Part shown: piece after piece, positions 49,242 to 60,739 of the stretch
How positions within the stretch are numbered: the first letter of the stretch is position 1
Layout: the number at the start of each line of letters is the position of its first letter
DNA from: Marthasterias glacialis
Taxonomy: Eukaryota; Echinodermata; Asteroidea; Forcipulatida; Asteriidae
NCBI GenBank assembly: GCA_911728455.2
Contig: OU452223.1
Coordinates: 7,338,174 to 7,402,173, forward strand
DNA: 64,000 nucleotides
Reading direction: 5' to 3'
Notes under the pieces: generated by a model
Databases searched by the model: none
What the model was told of the DNA's origin: nothing
The model's input: the letters and a program-made list of their open reading frames with translations, nothing else
Position numbers and translations under genes: made by a program

Positions 49242-50055
49242 CAATAGACTGATTGCGTGACCAATGTTTACATGTCATCATGTGACCTGTAGTGGGTACT
49301 ACGTCATCTCAGCCGATGGCAAACTACCGACAAAGTCACATCAACAGTTGGCTTTTGGTAATAATGACAGTAACTGTCATTATTATTAAGCCCTTTTATT
49401 TAAGTTGTTTGTTGTGACATTGATTTTAATCACATTACTGTTTCATAAACTACCAATATTCTACTACATAAACAAGGTTTATTTTGAGTTATACACTAAC
49501 GGCGTGGGATGACTATGTAGCCACTGGCCTGTTAGTGTTATTGTGTTTGTAATGTACTATGTAGGCCTAAATCACTTTAAAAAAAGGGGGTAAAGAATGT
49601 TGGAAAAATGAACATTTATACCTAGCCTTGCAAAATTTCAAATAGACAAAAGAATTACACAGTTTTGGAAAGCCTTCCTTTGGATGATTTCAGCTTCAAA
49701 ACTGTGAAATTCTTGTGTTGAAAAGTGTGTGATCGCGGTTGTCTGGTCCAAACATTGCGTCGTTCCGTCGTGCGATCAGTACATATACTTGACCAGTACA
49801 TAATATGTGAACATGTATAAATTCCAAGACTTGCTGAAACTGTCCCTACTGGCTTTATTCAGCCACTCAAAGGTCTCTGGTACAAACTCTGGAATGTTTT
49901 TTCACAGATTTCGAGAAAGAAAAGCCTCGATTGAATAAACAAAATGCAACAATCATCATGTATTGTACCGCACTTTCCTATGGAGGACGTCGTGTTTGTT
50001 TACATTCAATACCTACTATAGGTCAAGTGACAAGGGTTGGGCAACTGGTCTATTT
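49242..50055. mobile_element. CAATAGACCG-family TIR element, full-length non-autonomous copy
   Basis: 814 bp. Begins CAATAGACTGATTGCGTGAC and ends GGGCAACTGGTCTATT, an imperfect inverted repeat with several mismatches. It lies in the opposite orientation to the copy at 41906-42603, with which it shares most of its length. No transposase is readable. It sits between the candidate and the confident tubulin-like exons. Confidence 0.75.
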
Positions 50056-50151
50056 GCTTGGCTTTTGCAATTCGCTTGAAGTATGAATCAGGCTTAAGAC
50101 TCCGGTATTAATGAAAGGGGTCATCAATTTGGTGACAAGTTGCTGAAATTA

Positions 50152-50294
50152 GGCAATAACAGTGTGAGGACCTGGTCTTCACTGCATGGTAATGACCGGG
50201 TTGGTGGATGGCCGCTGTTAATGGACCGAGCGGCCACCCACCAACCAAGATCATTACCACGGAGTGAAGACCAGTGAATCACACTGTTATTGCC
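50152..50294. mobile_element. Foldback MITE, ~60-bp arms
   Basis: GGCAATAACAGTGTGA, then GGTCTTCACTGCATGGTAATG and GGTTGGTGG on the left, are mirrored by CCACCAACC, CATTACCACGGAGTGAAGACC and TCACACTGTTATTGCC on the right, with a loop of about 12 bases. A half copy lies at 25275-25320, which shows it is a repeat family. Confidence 0.8.
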
Positions 50295-50417
50295 ATTAAT
50301 AAATACCTTTAATGAGAAAACGTAAAAAATCATCAGAATTTGTGATTTTTCTTTCGCCGATATTTTCTATAAATACCGGCTCTCTATAAAAAAACAGCTT
50401 TTTATAATACTTTCTAT

Positions 50418-50553
50418 ACGTGTAACAGACTAGGACCACACACAAATTAAACACAAATTAAACAGCCTAAAGAGCCTTTTTTACATGATTCCAAGGGCCA
50501 TTCCTTTTTATTTGGCTGTTGAATTTGTGTGTGGCACCTAGTCTGTTACACAT
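50418..50553. mobile_element. Foldback MITE, ~32-bp arms
   Basis: TGTAACAGACTAGGACCACA, then CACAAATT on the left, pairs with AATTTGTGTGTGGCACCTAG, then TCTGTTACA on the right. The interior has a duplicated ACACAAATTAA. It is unrelated in sequence to the foldback 120 bp to its left. Confidence 0.75.
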
Positions 50554-51157
50554 AGTTAATTAGTAATGCATATTTTTAAGAGCCAGACTATGAGCTTTGA
50601 AAATTAACAGCACCATAAATGGAAAAACTGTGGCACCATCTCTCCTTGCCAAAATAAAAAACAAATGTACGCGCAAAGAAGACATTTGAATTTGAAAGTT
50701 TCCCGCACAACATCCACAGTGCATACATAACTTTTACACAACAATGCTTGTTCAGGGGCCATTTATTCGCTAGTTTACAGAGCTGGGCCTTTATGTTACA
50801 ACCCCCACATGACCAGTCTTTGGCAAATCAGAGTTCCTAAACTCTCTGAGGTGTCTAATAATGATTAATAGAACTAACAAACATTCAACAGTCACAATTT
50901 GTACTGTACAGTTCTGGAAAACTACTTGACTTGATTTGATTGGTGCTTCTTTGAAATGCATATTGTGAAAAATGAAATTCAATACAAAATAATTATTACT
51001 AAAAATTTCATTTTTTTTTCAAAAACAAAGTTGAAATCTTGAACAGTTTCTCCATGAAACTGTCCTCAGCTTGTATCTCAAAAAAAGGTAATTTGTATCA
51101 TACAGAATTTGATATACAATTAACTAAACTGACAACAGCATCAATTGATATACATAC
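50554..51157. other. Intron of the tubulin-like gene, nothing recognised
   Basis: The minus-strand frame at 50982-50791 was examined as a possible downstream tubulin exon; it lacks matching splice sites and family residues. Confidence 0.35.
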
Positions 51158-51321
51158 CTCATCACAACCCCATTGTTGGTACCAGTGTAGATATGCTTTT
51201 GCATCAAACATCAATTTTGCTTTAGACAATATATTCTGGGCAAACTTTGAAAAGCTGCTGCTATTTGCACATACAGTCAGGGAATTTTCATCTGCTGCAG
51301 AACTGTTGATGTTTTCTGTCC
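51158..51321 (-). CDS. Divergent tubulin exon (helix H10-H11 region; zeta/delta-like)
   Basis: 164 nt on the minus strand: two bases finish a Gly codon, then TENINSSAADENSLTVCANS, SSFSKFAQNILSKAKLMFDA, KAYLHWYQQWGCDE. KAYLHWY..GCDE aligns with the tubulin H11 block (beta: RKAFLHWYTGEGMDE; delta: SKAYIHQYTKFGIEEE). The preceding VCANSSSFS aligns with the strand before H10. The acceptor is TATCGTAG and the donor GAG|GTATGT; phase 1 in, 0 out. The Trp-Tyr and Gly-Cys suggest zeta-tubulin rather than the main alpha/beta types. Zeta- and delta-tubulins act in basal bodies and centrioles. The assignment to subfamily is an inference; the tubulin fold assignment is firm. Confidence 0.8.
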
Positions 51322-51635
51322 CTACGATAATGAAATAATAATGAAATAATAATAAAATCAATAATAATATTATTATTAACAATACAAACGACAATAATAA
51401 TAGGGTTTATCTAATAGGATTAATATTTCAAAAATTCTGAAAAACCTGAAAAACCATTATTGCTACACCATATGTAAGGTCTTGAAGTGTTTTACACTAA
51501 GTGTGACCCCATTGGGTGTCACTTCCAGTAAAAACCGGAAGTCCAAGTTTAATTTATAAAAAATGTATCTCATTAACCAAATCGAACTCTAGAGTTTGCT
51601 CCACAAACTCTCCATTTCTAGTTTTACTTTTTTTA

Positions 51636-51860
51636 CTGCTTTAATAATAATGAGGTCTTGTATAGCGCCGGTATCCACAAAAAGTGCTCATGGCGCTTGC
51701 TCCAATAACAAGTTCTTCCATGGTTGTCCTCCAGTAGTGCATTGGACAAGAAAAGGATAGCTGCACGAATCTAAGGTCTATGGAATATTACATACATACA
51801 ACATACAAAGAGGTATTTAATATACCGCCATTCCATCTAGATCACAGCGGTTACACTGCA
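51636..51860 (-). mobile_element. SINE-like 3' fragment
   Basis: AATAATAATGAGGTCTTGTATAGCGC resembles the (AAT)n plus TATAGCGC end of the SINE at 3120. The body differs (CATGGCGCTTGCTCC), so it is probably a related but distinct family. The boundaries are approximate. Confidence 0.4.
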
Positions 51861-51914
51861 AAAATAAGCTAGTCAAAACAGCGCTAATCAGTCGTATGAG
51901 ACATGACCTTGACT

Positions 51915-54900
51915 CATGTTAGTCAAAACCACGCCTCACACGACTAACCAACGCTGCCCCGACCAACACTGCCCCGACCAACCTACTTTTACAGTGTATG
52001 ATGATATTATTGAAATGTTCATTAAAAAGATGTGTCTTCCAGGTTGTTTTGAAACTGTCTAATGTCTGAGTAGATCTGATGGAATGTGGCAGACCATTCC
52101 AGACCTTCCCTGTGGCTACCTGGAAAGAACGGGACCCCATGAATTATTCACAGCATGTTCCACAAGAAGGAACTTGTCAGCAGCTGAGCGTAGATTTTCA
52201 TGTGCTGGAACATATGGCTGGACGAGATCACAGATGTAGGGTGGTGATTTGCCATTCATTGCTTTGGAAACAAGAAGGCTGATCTTGTAGATGATTCTTT
52301 GATCAATCGGGAGCCAGTGAAGCTGCTTCAGAATGGGTGTGATGCTCGAGTGCTTCCTGGACAGTGAGACTAGCCTGGCTGCCTGGTTTTGTATACGTTT
52401 GAGTCTATTTAACTGTGATTTGCTGAGATTGAACAAAAGGGCATTACACATGTCAAGTCTAGATGTAATATATGCATGGACAAGCAAGCAGCACGAGATA
52501 CGGTTGTGATGTGATCCTCCATGGAGAGATTAGAATCAAATATAACTCCAAGGTTCGTGACGCTGTCTGCTGCCTCACCCACTCTTAACCCAATGACATT
52601 CACCTTTGATAGTTGTTGCTTTGACCCAATCATCATGAACTCTGTCTTACTGTCGTTTAACTTCAGAAAATTCAGCGTCATCCAGTGACGGAGCTTGTCA
52701 AGACATGCTTCAAGTTGCTGGGTGGCTCGGTTTACTTCAGTCTGAACAGGCTTGACTGAGATGTAGATCTGAATATCATCTGCGTAACAGTGGTAGCTCA
52801 GACTATGACACTGTATAATATAGGTTTTCCCGGTCAATTTCCAAAAGTTTTCGTTCATTTTCATTTTCAAGCATTCAATTTCACTTGATTTTTACGCACC
52901 AGGGCAAAGTAGGGTTTCTTTTTCCTTTTTGGAGCATTCAATTTAATTTTGTGGGCAATCAGGACCTTGTTTTTATCATTCGTTTTCGTTAAAGATCATT
53001 CTATTTCATTTTGGTGCATCCAAATCTCAAATGTTTGCATTATTGCATGATGTTTTTCGAGTCTTTTCACTTTTATGGCATTTAAATTAGCAAGCAGTGG
53101 AGCGCACAAGATGTGCGACGGTGTTTTTCATTTCTTATTCGTTTATGGGCAGTCATTTTCATGAAGTGATAATTCAAATTTAAATAGTCTGTAATTTCAT
53201 CTAAGGTCCTTTTTCATTATATACTGGTTGAAAACTTGAAAGTAACAAGTTTGTTTTGGGGATACATTTTTGCTGAATTCACCCTTCGATTTCTTCACGT
53301 GCTAGACATCGGGGCATATATGTATGGGAATAGTTGTACCATCGGACACATTTCTCTTTGGTAATTTCTCCAACGTTTTCCTGCGTCACCTCCATCACAT
53401 GCTCACAAGACATGCAGATACATGTAAGAAAATGCTTGAAAAAATTTGAAATATGTTTGCCCATTGATGAAAATGAATGCACGACCTAACCCTTGCAACT
53501 GCTTCAGGCGAAATTGAATGAACATTGCAACATTTTTAACTTGAATGCACCTCTTATGAAAACGAGTGAAGCTAAGAGATGGTAGAATGCTCGGATAATG
53601 AAAATAAGTGATTCTTTTTAATTTTTGAATTACTTTCTGCGTGATATTTCAACTTCGATCTAAATTGAATGAACCTGGCATTAAATTGATTGAAAATTTT
53701 GTTAAATTGGCCAGGAAAACCTATATCTGCTAAAGGACGTGTGTACATACAAAACAGCAGTGATCCAAGAACAGATCCCTGAGGGAGACCGTATTGAAGA
53801 GGTGAGATGTCTGAATGTGCTCCATTTATACCCACGTAACAAGTTCTCTCACTAATGTATGCGCGAAACCACTCCAAGGCAACACCACTTATCCCAAAAC
53901 AGCTATTTAGACAATGCAAAGTACATTGTGATCTACAGTGTCGAATGCTGCAGACAAGTCCAGGGCTTCAAACAGAGAAATCTTGCCATTATTCATGGCT
54001 TGAAGTAGATCATTCTGGACTCTGACGACAGCTGTTTCAACACTATGGTTGACACGATAAGCTGATTGGTGGTCATCAAGGAAGTTATTGTCAACTAAGA
54101 AGGTTGTGAGCTGTTTCCATACAACTCTTTCCCGTGTTTTCCCAAGAAAACACAGGTTTGATACCGGACGGTAGTTGCTCAACTCATTTGGGTCCAGATT
54201 TGCTTTCTTCTGGATTTGCTTTTTTCCAGATCCACCCTGGTGGATCTGGAAAACTTTCAGAAGAGGAGGGACCTCACCTGACTTTACAGATTTGTTGATG
54301 ATTGACATCATGGCTGGAATGATGGCGCTACTACATTGCTTTAGAAGTGATGTTGGAATTGGGTCCAGTTCACATGCTTTGTTTGGGGGCTTTGAGATAA
54401 CTCTTTTGATGTCTTCGAGAGATAGTTCTTTGAATTCCAAAAACTGAACTGATGAAGAATCATTTAAAGGAGGATGAAGATTAGCCATGGTCTGGAATCC
54501 TTCTCGTATCTTCTTAATTTTGTCTGTAAAGAAGTGACAGAAGCGCTGTGCTATGTCCTGGTTAGATGCACTCTTTGGAAGACATGATTGCCTTTGTTTG
54601 TGTAAGAGTTTATCAGTTAGTCTATAAATCTGCTTCTGGTCCTTTGTGTGCTCCATGAAGAGATCATTGTAGTGTTGTGACTTAGCTACATTAATGTCAT
54701 GAGTGACCTTTCGTTTTTGTTCCAGGTAGTTTTGTTGATCAACATGGAGATGAGACTTTCGCCATTTTGTCTCAAGTTGGCGTCTTACTTTCTTTCCTTT
54801 CCTTATCCCTTCATGAAACCATGGAGAATTTGGATGAAGTGTCACTACCCGTTCCTTCACTGGTGCATGTTTATCCAGTGTTTTGGCAAGTGCACTGTTA

Positions 54901-55433
54901 AAACTCTGGACATGATGTGAGAGGCTTTCTCCGTCATGATCCTCGCAGAATTTCGTAAGTCCTCACAGAGTGATGAGGTGTGAACAGCAGATAAATTGAT
55001 TTGATCACTCTTGTCTGAGCAGGAGGACGCTGAAGATCAATCTTTCCAATAATTGCAGAATGGTCAGAGATTCCATCAATGATGTCCAAGTTGTGAATGA
55101 TAGGTGGGTCAGATTCGCGAGTAATCAGGAGATCAAGGGTATGACCTTTTCTATGAGTAGCTCCAGAACATGCTGCTGAAGCCCATTGCTGGATAAAAAT
55201 CTAACAAATACTTTGGTGCTGCGATCATCATGGTTGTCAATGTGAACATTGAAATCACCTATGACAAGAAGGGGCATTTGATTCAGAAGAGCATTATCAA
55301 TAACTACTACTTTTTCTGTCCCCCTAACCTCATCTCCAAAGGATAACTCAACATTGAAATTGAATTGAACATTAGAACTTTGCTTATACTTGAACCTCAA
55401 CTGGAATAATGTCATTATGACATGAGGTGCCAA
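51915..55433 (-). mobile_element. L2-type LINE, interrupted by a MITE
   Basis: Read right to left: endonuclease end (PLLVIGDFNVHIDNHDDRS near 55260), linker and RT start in a 317-codon frame (54860-53907; NYRPVSNLCFLGKTRERVVW, LFEALDLSAAFDTVDHNVL), then GLPQGSVLGSLLFCMYTRPL near 53790. After the MITE come YHCYADDIQIYI near 52790 (YADD intact), LRHWMTLNFLKLNDSKTEFM, and the 3' domain to about 51950 (QAARLVSLSRKHSSITPILK, WNGLPHSIRSTQTLDSFKTT). The frame changes several times, so it is inactive. It is on the coding strand of the tubulin-like gene, inside its intron. Confidence 0.85.
52821..53723. mobile_element. 903-bp non-autonomous DNA transposon nested in the LINE
   Basis: The ends are inverted: TAGGTTTTCCCGGTCAATTT on the left, AAATTGGCCAGGAAAACCTA on the right (two mismatches). 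Removing it with one copy of TA (52819-52820 or 53724-53725) restores the LINE reading ADIIQCHSLSYHCYADD exactly. TA target duplication suggests a Tc1/mariner-like mobiliser; a 4-bp ATAT duplication is equally compatible. The interior repeats CATTCAATTT and TCATT-rich words and has no transposase. Confidence 0.85.
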
Positions 55434-56950
55434 CCTACATTAAATCAAAGTTTAAAAAAATCATAACTCATGAACTACAAAATGGATTTTTACAATCTAT
55501 ACATCATTGGAATGGTCTTTGGAAACATTAAATGTCTCAATTTGACCTTGTCTTCAACTGGATTCAACTTGTCTGCAACTGGATTTTTGAAAAGAACTTT
55601 TTTTCCTTCAAAATTAATAATTTTAGCTCTGCTGTATGATCATGACAGAAAAGTTAATTTTGCTCATTGGCTTTTCAAATATACCATTGATGAAACCATC
55701 ACATTTGACAAACTATACAGCCACAAGTTACAAATTGGTACCATTTTTAAAACTTTGCTTATACTTGAACCTCAACATGAAGTGGCACTTGATCATGTGA
55801 ATAACAGCACCTTCTTTTTTACCATAACTTCTACTCTATGACAAAATGTTTGCAGAAGAAAGTGGTTCAATAATTGTTATAATAATCCTAATTTATTGAT
55901 TTATATTGCGCCCATTCCATACAATGTTCACAAGCACGTAACACTTATGACAAAAGCACATAACAAAAATGACAAAGAGATAGCGGAAAATGCTAAAAAC
56001 AAGGAAATTTACAAGTTATAAGAAATCCTTTTAATCTAAGAAATACAAAATAGTACATGAAAACAATAAAAAATATAAACATAAAACCAAGAGCAAACAT
56101 GTAAATAGCAAAAAAGAAAAGAAAAAAGAAAACACTTTTTTTTTTAGTTAGCTAAACAATTATTTAACAACTTTTTACTGCAACACAAGGCAGTTGTTTG
56201 TACAAGCCTTGTGTTGCAGGTAAATGACTCACAAGGGAAAGTGGCGCAATGCCAACTGGTACTGTATACTTTTTGTACATGATGAAATAAAAATGGTTTT
56301 GTGTTACTAAAAGTTTGTAACTTCAAGAAGAGGAAATATCTTTCGAACTATCTATAATCAAATAAATTTAATCTTGTGTAATGATCGTTCTAAGACCTAT
56401 TAAATTATGCAACAGTCAGTTTTTGAGATATTCAAAACAAACTTCAACATCCGGTTTCGACCGGAAGATGACCTCAGCCAAGGTCACTCACACACAAAAA
56501 AATCTCATAGATTTATTTTATTATATGAAGGTGAAAAAGTTAATGCCATAGCTGTTTTCGTTTTCAAGACGAAGGCTTTTGAAATAATTAACCAGCTATA
56601 ATTTTTTTTCAAATAACTCGCAAAATGCCGTTTTTGTGCCTTAATTTCCAGTAGCATCACGTGACTACTTTTATATTTGCACCATTGTTTTATATATAAA
56701 CCTCAATAATATTGCAAAGTTAGGTGACAATCGAGCATTTGGTTTATTAGATATTGTTATTTAATACTCCTAAATTTAACTTCCGGTTTCAACATGAAGT
56801 TGACCTCAGGCAAGGTCACCAACACAAACAAGAATGTCAAGCTGGTCTTGTACTATCGGATGATGAAAAAGTATTCTCAGAACTTTTTGTATTCTCATGA
56901 TGGAGGGCTTTGAAATCATTATTTTTAAATAAAAAAACCACTGTAATTTG
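55434..56950. repeat. Phrase-type repeats related to 17750-18660 and 60740-61480
   Basis: At 55450-55560: TAACTCATGAACTACAAAATGG, TTTTTACAATCTATACATC and TTGGAATGGTCTTTGGAAA, paralleling 17870-17940. TTTGCTTATACTTGAACCTCAA occurs at 55378 and again at 55755. At 56450 and 56785 CCGGTTTC(G/A)A is followed by a TGACCTCAG...CAAGGTCAC block. At 55890-55915 there is also a TTTATATTGCGCCC word like a SINE tail. Non-coding. Confidence 0.5.
56178..56219. repeat. 42-bp hairpin
   Basis: CTGCAACACAAGGC pairs perfectly with GCCTTGTGTTGCAG around a 14-base loop. Confidence 0.7.
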
Positions 56951-57008
56951 ATATCTGATGTCAAATAATTAAGATCTTTAAGTTAACCAGTGTTTTCATA
57001 ATACCAAC

Positions 57009-57081
57009 CTGTCCAAAAATCTACTGGAAAAGGATTCCATTTGACACAGTTGTAGGCAACCTTCAGCTGGTTTTCAACTGC
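57009..57081 (-). CDS. Divergent tubulin exon upstream of the H10-H11 exon
   Basis: 73 nt on the minus strand: AVENQLKVAYNCVKWNPFPV, DFWT and one base of the Gly codon completed at 51321. WNPFPVDFW corresponds to the tubulin segment after H9, where beta-tubulin reads FVEWIPNNV; the Pro-Phe-Pro-Val form fits a divergent subfamily. The acceptor is CATTCACTTCAG and the donor ACAG|GTTGGT. Phase 0 in, 1 out, matching both neighbours. The intron to the next exon (5.7 kb) contains an L2-type LINE. Confidence 0.75.
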
Positions 57082-57689
57082 CTGAAGTGAATGTGGAAAA
57101 GTATTACTTGCATTACCGCGTACCACAGCTAAGCAAGCCAATGACGAGAACTACGGAATCACTTATCAAGGAAAATGAAATGCTGTATAAGAGCCACAAT
57201 CTTGCATGTCTTGTAACAAAGCCTAGCTGAGCCAACGAGTTGGTCACATTCTCTTCAGAGCAGCTTAACTGATTTGTCCCAAAACTAAACCATTACAGAA
57301 GCCTTAACATATTTATTATGACCTGTGTAGCAAATAAATGTCGGTCAGGACTTTCAATGTGAACCTTTTCAGCTATGTAATCAGAGACTTGTTGATGAGA
57401 GCTGACTGTCTGAGTTCCCACCTAGTGTATTGGTAGAATTTTTTAACTATAAATACTGAATACCTTATTCAAGTCATAATAGGGAACAGACATGCTGTAA
57501 AGTCCAAACATTAATCTTACATATACCCCCAGTTTTCAAATACCTACCCAGCCAATCCACATTTGTCCAAAAATCATTTTTCTATTTCAAACCTTCTTTT
57601 GTTATCAAATGCCTTCACAAATTCAATAATATTCCTATTTAGCTCTAACCAGAACCTAATGGTGGGCTAATGCACATTCAAACAATACT
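57082..57689. other. Intron sequence, nothing recognised
   Basis: No recognisable gene, RNA or repeat. Confidence 0.4.
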
Positions 57690-58105
57690 TTGGTCTTTAA
57701 ACAGTTGGCGCCGGATGACCTGTTTACATGCAAATGTTTCCCCTGCCTGGAAACGGAAGCTGTCTAAAGCAGCCATTATGTAATATCAGACCACCGGACC
57801 AAAGGTCGCCCAGTCATTCAACTGCGGAGCGTGCGCAGACCACGCACACGCCGTCAAATGCTTCAATTAACTTACATAAGGACAACAAAGGTCATGAATA
57901 TACTCTTATTTTGTGGCCATTGAGAAGCGGTTTTTGTGTAATCCACGATTATAGACCTTTGTCCTTTGTTCCAAGAAGGGAATTACAAGGTACCCTCAAA
58001 GAAAAAGATATCAGGCAATTTCGTCGAAAGAATCCCGCCAGGGGGACGGGACAACAACAACTACAAAATCCCAGCGGCAACTGGTGTATGGGTGTATTGG
58101 TGTAT
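57690..58105 (-). repeat. Dispersed repeat family A, inverted copy
   Basis: The reverse complement of the unit seen at 38390-38860: CAACTGCGGAGCGTGCGCAGAC, CAAAGGTCGCCCAGTCATTCAA, CATTGAGAAGCGG and CCCGCCAGGGGGACGGGACA correspond to words in that array. It adjoins the tRNA-headed repeat to its right. Confidence 0.6.
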
Positions 58106-58395
58106 GGGTAAAAACACAAACAATATTCTTTATCCCCGATGTAAAATTTAACATGTATTATAATGGTAGCAGTACCTGCTGCTAACAGGATTTGAACTGC
58201 CTCTAGATCCCGGGCAGTCTCGGGAGTTTATTTGGCACAGTATCTGCTGGGGGGGGGGGGTCGTGGGTTCAAATCCCACCCGAGGATTAAGCCTGTGCAT
58301 TTTTTTTCACAGACTAGGGAAAGTACCGAGTATACAGTGCTTAACACACATCGGTGTATTGGTAAAAACACAAATAGTATTCTTTATCCCTAATG
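58100..58395 (+). mobile_element. tRNA-headed composite repeat, copy 2
   Basis: Shares with 26880-27165 the words GTGTATGGGTAAAAA...AATATTCTTTATCCC (here at both ends in direct orientation), GGATTTGAACTGCCTCTAG, GCAGTCTCGG, GGTCGTGGGTTCAAATCCCACC and TTTTTTTTCACAGACTAGGG. The tRNA-like A box is damaged. A G-run (58250-58260) lies before the B box. Confidence 0.6.
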
Positions 58396-59084
58396 AAAAA
58401 AATCAAAATACACCAAAATCTCTAAGGAGTATTTTTTCAAATACTCAGTTCTTTTATTTTCAAAAATTCTGGGATTCTCTTTCAAATGATGTGCTTGAAT
58501 CTCCAAGCCAAAGAGACACAGAATACTAAACTTGTCTTGGACAAACTGGTCAAAAACATGAATATATTTTGGGCACATACTATGGGCCAAATTTTAATTT
58601 GTTTTAGTCCCAAACCAAATAGGCAATTTAAAACCTGTGGGCTGCAGTCCAAGAACCACATATAATATGTTCACATAAAACATTCAAGGCACCTTGGCGT
58701 AAATCACAATTCTGGGCATGTATGAGCCACTGCAATTAAACAAAATGATAACATTGGAATTACCAACAATTACAAAAACTCCAGCAATAAAACATTAACA
58801 TTGTTATAAAAAAGCCTATGGTACAGGCATATTCCACCGATGTTGAACAGCACCCAATGTAAAAAGCCAGTTGATGTTACCGTGCCTTACTGTTGTAAAT
58901 GATTGCATCAATGGTGACAGAATGTATCCCTGACCAAAAATGGCACATGCACTAAGCACAGCCCACAGGGATTGTACCGTCATTATAACCAAATCGACTG
59001 CCTAAAGCTCAACTAAAAGACTGAATGCATTCCTGGTATCAGAACAAAAGTGCTGATTCCATTTGAATGCCATCATATCAGTTT
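58396..59084. other. Intron sequence, nothing recognised
   Basis: AT-rich; no family identified. Confidence 0.4.
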
Positions 59085-59330
59085 AATGAGTAATCCTGAC
59101 CCTCATCATGATGCTGTACATGATACTGCACATGTGCCCAAATTCTGATTTAGTCATCAATGGCATTCCACAGACGAGGACCATCAAAGTGAAGTATGTG
59201 CATAGAATAACAGGTGCAAGTAAAAGGGACAACAAGATTACAAGGAGATCTGGTAAGTATGCCTTCTTTTGTTTAGAATTTTTGACAACAAATAAACAAG
59301 ATTTGAAAATTGTATATCTGTCATCTGAGG
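59085..59330 (-). mobile_element. LINE C-terminal fragment (CR1/L2-like)
   Basis: On the minus strand a short reading HILHFDGPRLWNAIDD resembles the GPxLWNxI block near the carboxy end of CR1/L2 reverse transcriptases. The opposite-strand frame over it is a shadow. Very short and decayed. Confidence 0.4.
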
Positions 59331-59855
59331 GCACTGTAATCACAAAGATATTTGAAGAGGTCAAGGGGTCAGTTATCATATTATACACAGTAACCCTTTG
59401 CAAAGTGTCTGTCATATGTACTAAAGAGCTCCAAATAGGGCTACAGAAGTTTTTTATTTGTTGGCATCAAGTTCAGGTTTCTACCAAAAGATGAGTTCAA
59501 GTTCGAGTCATGACTATGCAAAAGCTTTTTTGATAAATCAAGACCTTGATGATGTTAAGAATATTTAAAAAAAATTGCATTGCATGGTGGAGTATCAACA
59601 TGGTTTGCTGTTACATCATGTGATATCATCTACTTTCATAATGTGACGAGTTCCTATCAGAACTAAGTTCTACTAATTGAAAATAGTAAGTTATCACATG
59701 GTGAACTAAAAAAAAACATACAGTAACCTAAAACCTAAATCTTTTGTTTTTTCCCAAACATTTTCTGAAACTGGTTTAAAACCATCCAAACTGTGAACAG
59801 ATTTCCCAAGGTGAAAATTATACCACTATTCACTCGCCAATTAGAAAAAGGATAC

Positions 59856-59928
59856 CAAGTTTCCATGCTGGTCGTGTCTGTTGAGTGAGTTGACTAAACC
59901 ACTTGCAATTGCTCCCCATGAAGGAGAT
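59856..59928 (-). CDS. Divergent tubulin exon (central region)
   Basis: 73 nt on the minus strand: one base completing a codon, then SPSWGAIASGLVNSLNRHDQ, HGNL. The acceptor is TTGTCTTACAG and the donor CTTG|GTATCC. It ends in phase 0 and the next exon (57009-57081) begins in phase 0. The AIASGLV stretch fits the tubulin strand where family members have a conserved small-residue block. By itself the match is weak; the collinear order and phases with the two confident exons support it. Confidence 0.55.
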
Positions 59929-60169
59929 CTGTAAGACAATATGAAATAAGAGCATAAACAAGCAATGAATAAAGTTCATCTAACTGGGGAAAACTGAAAT
60001 CAAAAAGCCTAAATGGACATAAAAGAAGTTTCATTGTTAAACACTTTGGATGTACTTTTTATAAAGTTAGTTTAAAAGAATTAATCCAAATATCCTGAGT
60101 TGATAATAAATTATCTGGGGAATTAAAGTTACATACAATCAACCACTTGTGGTATGCTGCCCTTCACAC

Positions 60170-60244
60170 TGAGACTTAGAGGCAGAAACAGCAACACTTA
60201 GAACGTACATGGAGTTGATCACATCTTCAAATAGACCATCTACT
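60170..60244 (-). CDS. Probable divergent tubulin exon (after H7)
   Basis: 75 nt on the minus strand: one base, then VDGLFEDVINSMYVLSVAVS, ASKS, and two bases that complete a Gln with the first base of the next exon. The acceptor is TTGCTCTTATAG; the donor CA|GTGTGA is weak but gives the required phase. The pattern LFEDVIN.M resembles the helix H8-type segment of divergent tubulins (family style: FDDIN). An alternative donor at 60143 would extend the exon but break the frame with the next one. Confidence 0.45.
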
Positions 60245-60739
60245 CTATAAGAGCAAAATCTCAACTATATAATGGCAAGCGTTAAGTTTAGTGAGCTGTT
60301 TTTGAGCAGGTTTTCAGACTTACCGATCATTTTACTCCACAAATGTTGTGTATCCCCCCTCCCCCTCCCTGAACGCCAGAGTGACGGCAAAATGGATCAT
60401 AATTTTCGCAATTTCTTTCCTGATAAGAGTCCGAAATTCGCAATGGCTTCCAGCATTACGTGCTGACATGTTGCATGGGGAAGAGTTCAGTGTTTTTCAT
60501 CATATTACATCATTCCATCCAGAGACAAATGATGATGTGTCTAACATGCTTAAGAAAGACTTATAATCTAAATTCTAGTCCTCCTACCATTATCTCTTTA
60601 TAATAAAAGTGATTCTCTACCATTCACTCTATCAGGTCAAACCATACATACATAAACTGTAATTTTATTGACAAACTGGCACCACAAAATTTGCAATAAT
60701 TGCAAAAGCGCCAATTCAAAGCCAAAATCAATAAATAAC
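60245..60739. other. Intron sequence, nothing recognised
   Basis: Overlapping short plus-strand frames at 60272-60566 show no family features. Confidence 0.35.

Noticed and set aside
50791-50982. Downstream exon of the tubulin-like gene
   Set aside because: The minus-strand frame lacks usable splice sites in the right phase and the expected helix H12 residues.
57728-58111. 127-codon plus-strand frame
   Set aside because: It lies over the inverted copy of dispersed repeat A, which is non-coding in its other copies.
59108-59494. 128-codon plus-strand frame with a donor-like GGTAAGTATG
   Set aside because: The opposite strand carries a LINE C-terminal block (GPRLWNAI), so the plus frame is probably a shadow.
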